6,525 nucleotides of DNA, from positions 1-6,525 of the forward strand of contig MNZY01000094.1 in the NCBI GenBank assembly GCA_001873845.1, written 5' to 3'. Position 1 is the stretch's first letter. Each line of letters starts with the position of its first letter. The translations under genes were made by a program, and so were the position numbers. The notes under the pieces are model-generated. The model was not told the origin of the DNA. It saw only the letters and a program-made list of their open reading frames with translations, and made no database searches. Positions 6,001-6,525 of the stretch are shown here, one piece after another. Source of the stretch: Candidatus Altarchaeum sp. CG2_30_32_3053 (GTDB lineage Archaea > Altiarchaeota > Altiarchaeia > Altiarchaeales > Altiarchaeaceae).

Positions 6001-6525
6001 TATCTATATAGAAATTTACATAGAAGCATCCAGTTATGTTCCCGTCACCAATATTTTTAATTTCCGCTTTAAATGTTAATGTGTCTCCGGCATCAATTCC
6101 TGTTTCAGGATTCCGTGTAATATTTAAGACAGTTAAGTCTGGATATTTAATGCTGAAGGGCAATACCGCTGAATTTTCATTATTATTTTCGTTTGATTCT
6201 TGCACACTGTTGTATTGGTCAACAACAACCTTAATTGTGTGATCCCCTGGTGTCGCTGTCCACGAAGCTAATACAATTTTTGACTGATTAACAGATAAAC
6301 CACAGGTATATACATGGCCAATATAAGAATTGTCAATGTAGAAATAAGTGTAGAAACACCCACTCGTATTACCTACTCCAATGTTTTTTATAGTGGCATT
6401 AAATTTTACAGTATTACCTGCATCAATTCCTGATGTCGGTGACCATGAAATATTTGAGACAATGAAGTCTGGATATTTAATACTGAAGGGTAATACCACT
6501 GAATTTTCATTATTATTTTCGTTTG
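1..6525 (-). CDS. Giant multidomain extracellular surface protein (partial, open at both ends)
   Basis: One reading frame is open through the entire window: 2,174 sense codons from top coordinate 6523 to base 2, with no stop and no frameshift. The window opens inside a CARDB domain and closes inside a DUF11 repeat, so start and stop lie outside; internal Met codons fall inside domains and are not credible starts. Seen in the translation: CARDB Ig-like repeats, a NEW3-like Ig domain, an FN3-like domain, long beta-rich stretches, a hydrophobic Gly/Ala segment, Gly-Thr and Trp-Gly low-complexity repeats, a MopE-like metal motif, a NosD beta-helix and DUF11 repeats. N-x-S/T sequons are very frequent. 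These families are known from exported archaeal (and some bacterial) surface proteins, so I infer a cell-surface stalk, adhesin or sheath component. No enzyme active site was recognised. The signal peptide and membrane or cell-wall anchor are not in view. The exact function is unknown. Confidence 0.96.
53..352 (-). other. DUF11 repeat, first complete copy
   Basis: Residues 2058-2157, 100 residues. Order of motifs: P-N-I-T-I-N-K-T-A-S, V-T-Y-Y-Y-N-V-T-N-T-G-N-V-P-L-S-N-V-N-V-S-D, C-P-K-D-N-L-T-V-N-E-S-M-K-C-N-C-T, and a final N-I-A-N-V-T-G. This is the DUF11 (conserved repeat domain) signature with its L-x-x-x-E-S-M-x-C-x-x-T hallmark. DUF11 arrays form extracellular stalks near the C-terminus of large surface proteins. 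Many Asn replace the more usual residues, adding N-x-S/T sequons. Confidence 0.9.
362..1081 (-). other. NosD-type right-handed parallel beta-helix domain
   Basis: Residues 1815-2054. About eight rungs of 21-24 residues follow the pattern S-x-N-(V/I)-T-I-x-N-(N/C)-x-(V/L/A)-x-x-N-x-x-G-I-x-(L/V). Clear rungs include N-V-V-L-D-C-N-G-A-T-L-K-G at the start, N-I-T-I-K-N-C-K-V, N-V-T-I-I-N-N-T-L and N-T-I-E-G-N-K-I. Asn-ladder positions are kept throughout. The domain ends in a Trp-containing cap, C-D-K-P-D-G-W-N-D (2035-2043), a combination common after such helices in archaeal proteins. Family members bind or process polysaccharide or act as structural adhesin rods. No catalytic Asp/His cluster was identified, so I favour a structural or binding role. 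Confidence 0.88.
684..771 (-). repeat. Exact 22-bp repeat at 66-bp spacing between beta-helix rungs
   Basis: Bases 684-705 and 750-771 are identical; the 66-bp step is one 22-residue rung, and the shared codons give N-N-T-A-S-S-N. This supports growth of the beta-helix by rung duplication in fairly recent time. Confidence 0.88.
1097..1192 (-). other. MopE-like metal-binding motif (D-x-D-x-D-G plus D-C-D-D)
   Basis: Residues 1778-1809. C-E-D-K-D-N-D-G-F-Y-E is an EF-hand-like D-x-D-x-D-G loop (Asp 1780, 1782, 1784, Gly 1785). It is followed by G-C-P-S-G-N-D-C-D-D-N-N-A-S-V-V-P, matching the 'D-C-D-D-x-x-A-S-V-x-P' part of the putative metal-binding motif family named after MopE. Three Cys (1778, 1794, 1800) frame the motif. 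In other proteins this motif links Ig-like and beta-helix modules and probably binds calcium; binding here is inference. Confidence 0.8.
1199..1528 (-). other. Fourth CARDB Ig-like domain
   Basis: Residues 1666-1775. K-P-D-I-G-V starts the unit, followed by N-P-V-S-G-D-I-I-T-V-S-A-V-I-R-N-L-G, V-Q-F-F-D-G-D, I-P-A-F-G-T-K-D-V and a final D-Y-S-N-N-E-A-N-T-S-I-Y-V, all in the order expected for CARDB. It lacks cysteine and is diverged from the N-terminal array, so it was probably not part of the recent duplication. Confidence 0.85.
1544..1891 (-). other. Unassigned beta-sandwich-like module (R-I-S-L-N-G ... G-H-Y-V-V-S-S)
   Basis: Residues 1545-1660. Landmarks in order: A-Y-L-V-T-Y-F-T-L-P, D-V-R-I-S-L-N-G-Y-E-V-G, D-T-I-P-N-G-Y-Y-I-F-P-V, K-N-T-I-N-V-H-T-V-H-L-N-G-G-H-Y-V-V-S-S and a closing L-V-I-R-L-N-Y. 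The ligand-facing-looking H-x-x-H-x-N-G-G-H stretch and the 'V-x-L-N-G' plus 'N-T-I-x-V' strands resemble jelly-roll carbohydrate-binding folds, where a named surface loop carries polar residues. I cannot assign a Pfam family. It directly follows the W-x-G-x array and precedes a CARDB domain. Confidence 0.5.
1898..2068 (-). repeat. Tetrapeptide W-x-G-x repeat array
   Basis: Residues 1486-1542 hold 15 positions four residues apart, all Trp except Ile at 1494. The unit is W-(D/K/N/I)-G-(S/T/D/N), 12 bp in DNA. Degenerate units extend back to residue 1456 with Cys, Gly or Trp at the first position (C1456, W1460, G1464, C1468, W1472, G1476, W1480), after which a six-residue step (H-A-E-D-P) shifts the phase. 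Several units create N-G-S or N-G-T sequons. Comparable Trp-Gly repeats occur in other archaeal surface proteins by my recollection, but I know of no assigned function. Aromatic ladders of this kind could stack on glycans; this is inference. Confidence 0.92.
1956..2028 (-). repeat. Exact 37-bp direct repeats at 36-bp spacing within the W-x-G-x array
   Basis: Bases 1956-1992 are identical to 1992-2028. The period of 36 bp corresponds to a 12-residue higher-order unit (W-N-G-S-W-D-G-D-W-K-G-N). Identity at third positions as well as coding positions indicates recent tandem duplication on top of the older 12-bp repeat. Confidence 0.93.
2105..2341 (-). other. Trp/Cys-rich patch: W-x-x-W-x-x-W motif and ten cysteines
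   Basis: Residues 1395-1473. It opens with E-W-S-E-W-I-I-W (Trp at 1399, 1402, 1405), the same W-x-x-W-x-x-W spacing as thrombospondin type-1 repeats. Cysteines follow at 1409, 1419, 1421, 1432, 1434, 1442, 1446, 1454, 1456 and 1468, including three C-x-C pairs (C-N-C twice, C-M-C once). An even number of closely spaced Cys in an exported protein suggests a disulfide-knotted module. N-G-T sequons are interleaved. The pattern does not match a canonical EGF or TSP1 domain, so the family is left open. Confidence 0.7.
2366..2569 (-). repeat. Gly-Thr/Gly-Ser low-complexity linker with 30-bp higher-order period
   Basis: Residues 1319-1386 are strictly alternating Gly and Thr/Ser. The Ser positions divide the run into blocks of 10, 10, 10, 14 and 20 residues (each (GT)n followed by GS), then a final GSGG and an EEE-PPP spacer. 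In DNA, a 21-base unit around each of four Ser codons is identical at 2435-2455, 2477-2497, 2507-2527 and 2537-2557, spaced 42, 30 and 30 bp. Gly codons are only GGT or GGA, and Thr codons vary (ACT, ACA, ACG). All spacings are multiples of three, so copy-number change would alter length without a frameshift. Likely a flexible, possibly O-glycosylated linker. Confidence 0.95.
2720..3013 (-). other. Gly/Ala-rich hydrophobic segment with possible membrane-active helices
   Basis: Residues 1171-1268. It is unlike the rest of the protein: almost no Asn, few sequons, and long runs of small hydrophobic residues. It begins F-W-D-V-L-L-G-A-A-I-I-I-K-C, continues L-A-V-G-I-A-I-P-G-P-P-G-W, then A-S-G-A-S-L-A-I-T-A-I-D, then G-V-G-L-G-G-S-A-L-G-T-G-A-G-I-Y-G, and closes V-S-A-G-V-G-V-I-S-A-V-D-S-C. 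The small-x3-small spacing resembles glycine-zipper helices and the Gly/Ala-rich regions before toxin tips in polymorphic-toxin and Rhs-like proteins. No toxin domain follows in this window. It could be a buried helical bundle, a membrane-inserting element or an internal cleavage region; none of these is shown. Confidence 0.6.
3062..3859 (-). other. Unassigned Asn/Tyr-rich beta region preceding the hydrophobic segment
   Basis: Residues 889-1154. A Tyr/Asn-rich linker (residues about 907-932, with repeated N-N-Y-F-N-N and Y-Y-G-Y-Y-N) is followed by a beta module containing Y-V-F-K-A-T-I-N-D-T-N-L-S-G-M-P and A-I-P-S-G-N-Y-S-V-S-I-A-Y, which resembles an Ig-like spacer. A second module (about 1025-1154) runs through F-W-V-P-F-P-Y, a D-D-P-E-I-I-M-D stretch and E-N-E-T-E-Y-T-F-S-Y-I-I-I-S-N-K-T-V, ending with A-V-L-L-L-D-V-S-P. 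No catalytic motif was seen. Several N-x-S/T sequons are present. Confidence 0.5.
3860..4201 (-). other. Unassigned beta-sandwich-like module with a D-V-F-G-K-I-L-F turn
   Basis: Residues 775-888. After an acidic, Asn-rich linker (Y-D-N-D-E-S-M-N-T-N-P-D-E-N), the segment reads I-F-M-A-Q-I-I-V-D-V-T-E-E-G-I-P, then R-V-S-L-I-L-K-N, S-D-V-F-G-K-I-L-F-N and P-A-G-N-Y-S-Y-K-A-K-L. The pattern (strand, 'G-I-P', substituent strand, 'D-x-x-G-K' turn, 'G-x-Y' closing strand) is the one seen in Big/carboxypeptidase-regulatory-like Ig folds of surface proteins. No specific family can be claimed by eye. Confidence 0.5.
4202..4894 (-). other. Unassigned beta-rich region, probably two Ig-like modules
   Basis: Residues 544-774. 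I do not recognise a named family. The first half has a strand pattern with R-Y-V-A-V-Q-N-T-D-N and L-N-P-G-Q-T-V-I-L-D-L-A-I, typical of Ig-like spacers that compare ordinary and anchored strands. The second half contains an H-V-H-V-H-I-P run, then F-R-V-T-N-H-G-D-P-I-T-D-L, Y-G-G-K-Y-V-E-F-E-V-T-P and a closing S-F-S-C-G-T-G-K-K. The alternating His run (residues 655-659) is solvent-exposed-looking and could bind metal, but this is speculation. Confidence 0.5.
4895..5155 (-). other. Fibronectin type III-like domain
   Basis: Residues 457-543. The order of landmarks matches FN3: an N-terminal I-F-N-L-K-P strand, I-S-W (conserved B-strand Trp), then the L-x-N-L-T-R-N-T-Q-Y-x-Y-Y-V-R core corresponding to the FN3 L-x-x-L-x-P-x-T-x-Y-x-x-x-V signature, ending S-S-V-N-S-F-Y-I. 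The length of about 87 residues is normal for FN3. One Cys (S-T-C-G-S) sits in the F-G loop. Probably a structural spacer. Confidence 0.75.
5165..5494 (-). other. NEW3-like Ig domain after the CARDB array
   Basis: Residues 344-453. The segment has a strand-rich pattern with V-G-I-G-G-N-V-T-Y near the start, L-T-I-N-N-Y-G-S-T-P-A-N-F, then L-S-A-G-E-M-R-N-I-K-V-F-V-S-V-P and a closing G-S-Y-S-L-T-A-T-V. This alternation (N-x-G turn, then a gly/acidic stretch leading to a V-x-V-x-V-P strand) resembles the NPCBM-associated NEW3 Ig-like family, which acts as a spacer or accessory fold in secreted proteins. The family assignment is by eye. It could equally be a divergent member of another Ig-like family. 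Confidence 0.6.
5495..6525 (-). repeat. Tandem CARDB Ig-like domain array (tail of one domain plus three complete)
   Basis: Residues 1-343. Each unit starts with Y-P-D-(F/L)-I/T-V, carries a central I-K-N-(I/V)-G turn, then a W-T-A-(T/S)-P-G-type strand, and ends with V-V-V-D-x-x-N-x-V-x-E-S-N-E-x-N-N. This is the CARDB (cell adhesion related domain in bacteria and archaea) signature. Complete units run over residues 17-126 (6146-6475), 127-235 (5819-6145) and 236-343 (5495-5818), about 110 residues each. Residues 1-16 are the end of a preceding unit, so the array continues upstream. The first two complete units are much closer to each other than to the third. CARDB domains are extracellular spacer or adhesion modules. 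Confidence 0.9.
6135..6195 (-). repeat. Near-identical 330-bp-spaced DNA repeat, inner copy (CARDB boundary)
   Basis: Bases 6135-6195 match 6465-6525 at 58 of 61 positions, the differences being at 6152, 6161 and 6168. The spacing is exactly 330 bp, one CARDB unit. The repeat encodes the E-S-N-E-N-N-N-E-N-S end of one unit and the I-K-Y-P-D start of the next. High DNA identity over a domain boundary points to recent duplication or gene conversion of CARDB modules. The outer copy is cut by the window edge. Confidence 0.9.

Overview
The whole window lies inside one protein-coding gene read on the minus strand. Reading codons whose top coordinate is 1 modulo 3, from 6523 down to 2, gives 2,174 consecutive sense codons with no stop. 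I checked this codon by codon across the window. Neither the true start nor the stop is present: the N-terminus lies beyond base 6525 and the C-terminus beyond base 1. There is no intergenic space, promoter, terminator, RNA gene, mobile element or CRISPR array. Below, residue 1 is the first complete codon (top coordinate 6523), so residue n has its top base at 6523-3(n-1).

The product is a giant, modular, extracellular surface protein. From N to C it carries: the tail of one CARDB domain and three further tandem CARDB Ig-like domains (about 1-343); a NEW3-like Ig domain (344-453); a fibronectin-III-like domain (457-543); a long run of unassigned beta-rich, Asn-rich modules (544-1154); an unexpected Gly/Ala-rich hydrophobic segment (1171-1268); a Gly-Thr/Gly-Ser low-complexity linker (1319-1386) ending in EEE-PPP; a Trp/Cys-rich patch with a WxxWxxW motif and ten cysteines (1395-1473); a tetrapeptide W-x-G-x repeat (1486-1542, with degenerate units back to 1456); an unassigned beta-sandwich-like module (1545-1660); a fourth CARDB (1666-1775); a MopE-like D-x-D-x-D-G metal-binding motif (1778-1809); a NosD-type right-handed beta-helix (about 1815-2034) with a C-D-K-P-D-G-W cap; and the start of a DUF11 repeat array (from 2058) that runs off the left edge.

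The combination of CARDB, NosD beta-helix, MopE motif and DUF11, with abundant N-x-S/T sequons, strongly Asn-rich sequence and AT-rich DNA, is typical of archaeal cell-surface proteins (methanogen-related or DPANN-like lineages, or an AT-rich archaeal extrachromosomal element). This is inference: nothing here fixes the taxon, and some bacteria with giant adhesins use the same modules. The likely role is a long stalk or adhesin projecting from the cell: Ig and FN3 domains as spacers, low-complexity repeats as flexible or glycosylated linkers, and the beta-helix as a possible carbohydrate-binding unit. The least explained part is the centre (residues about 1171-1542), where a hydrophobic Gly-rich segment, a GT linker, a Cys/Trp patch and a W-x-G-x repeat follow one another.
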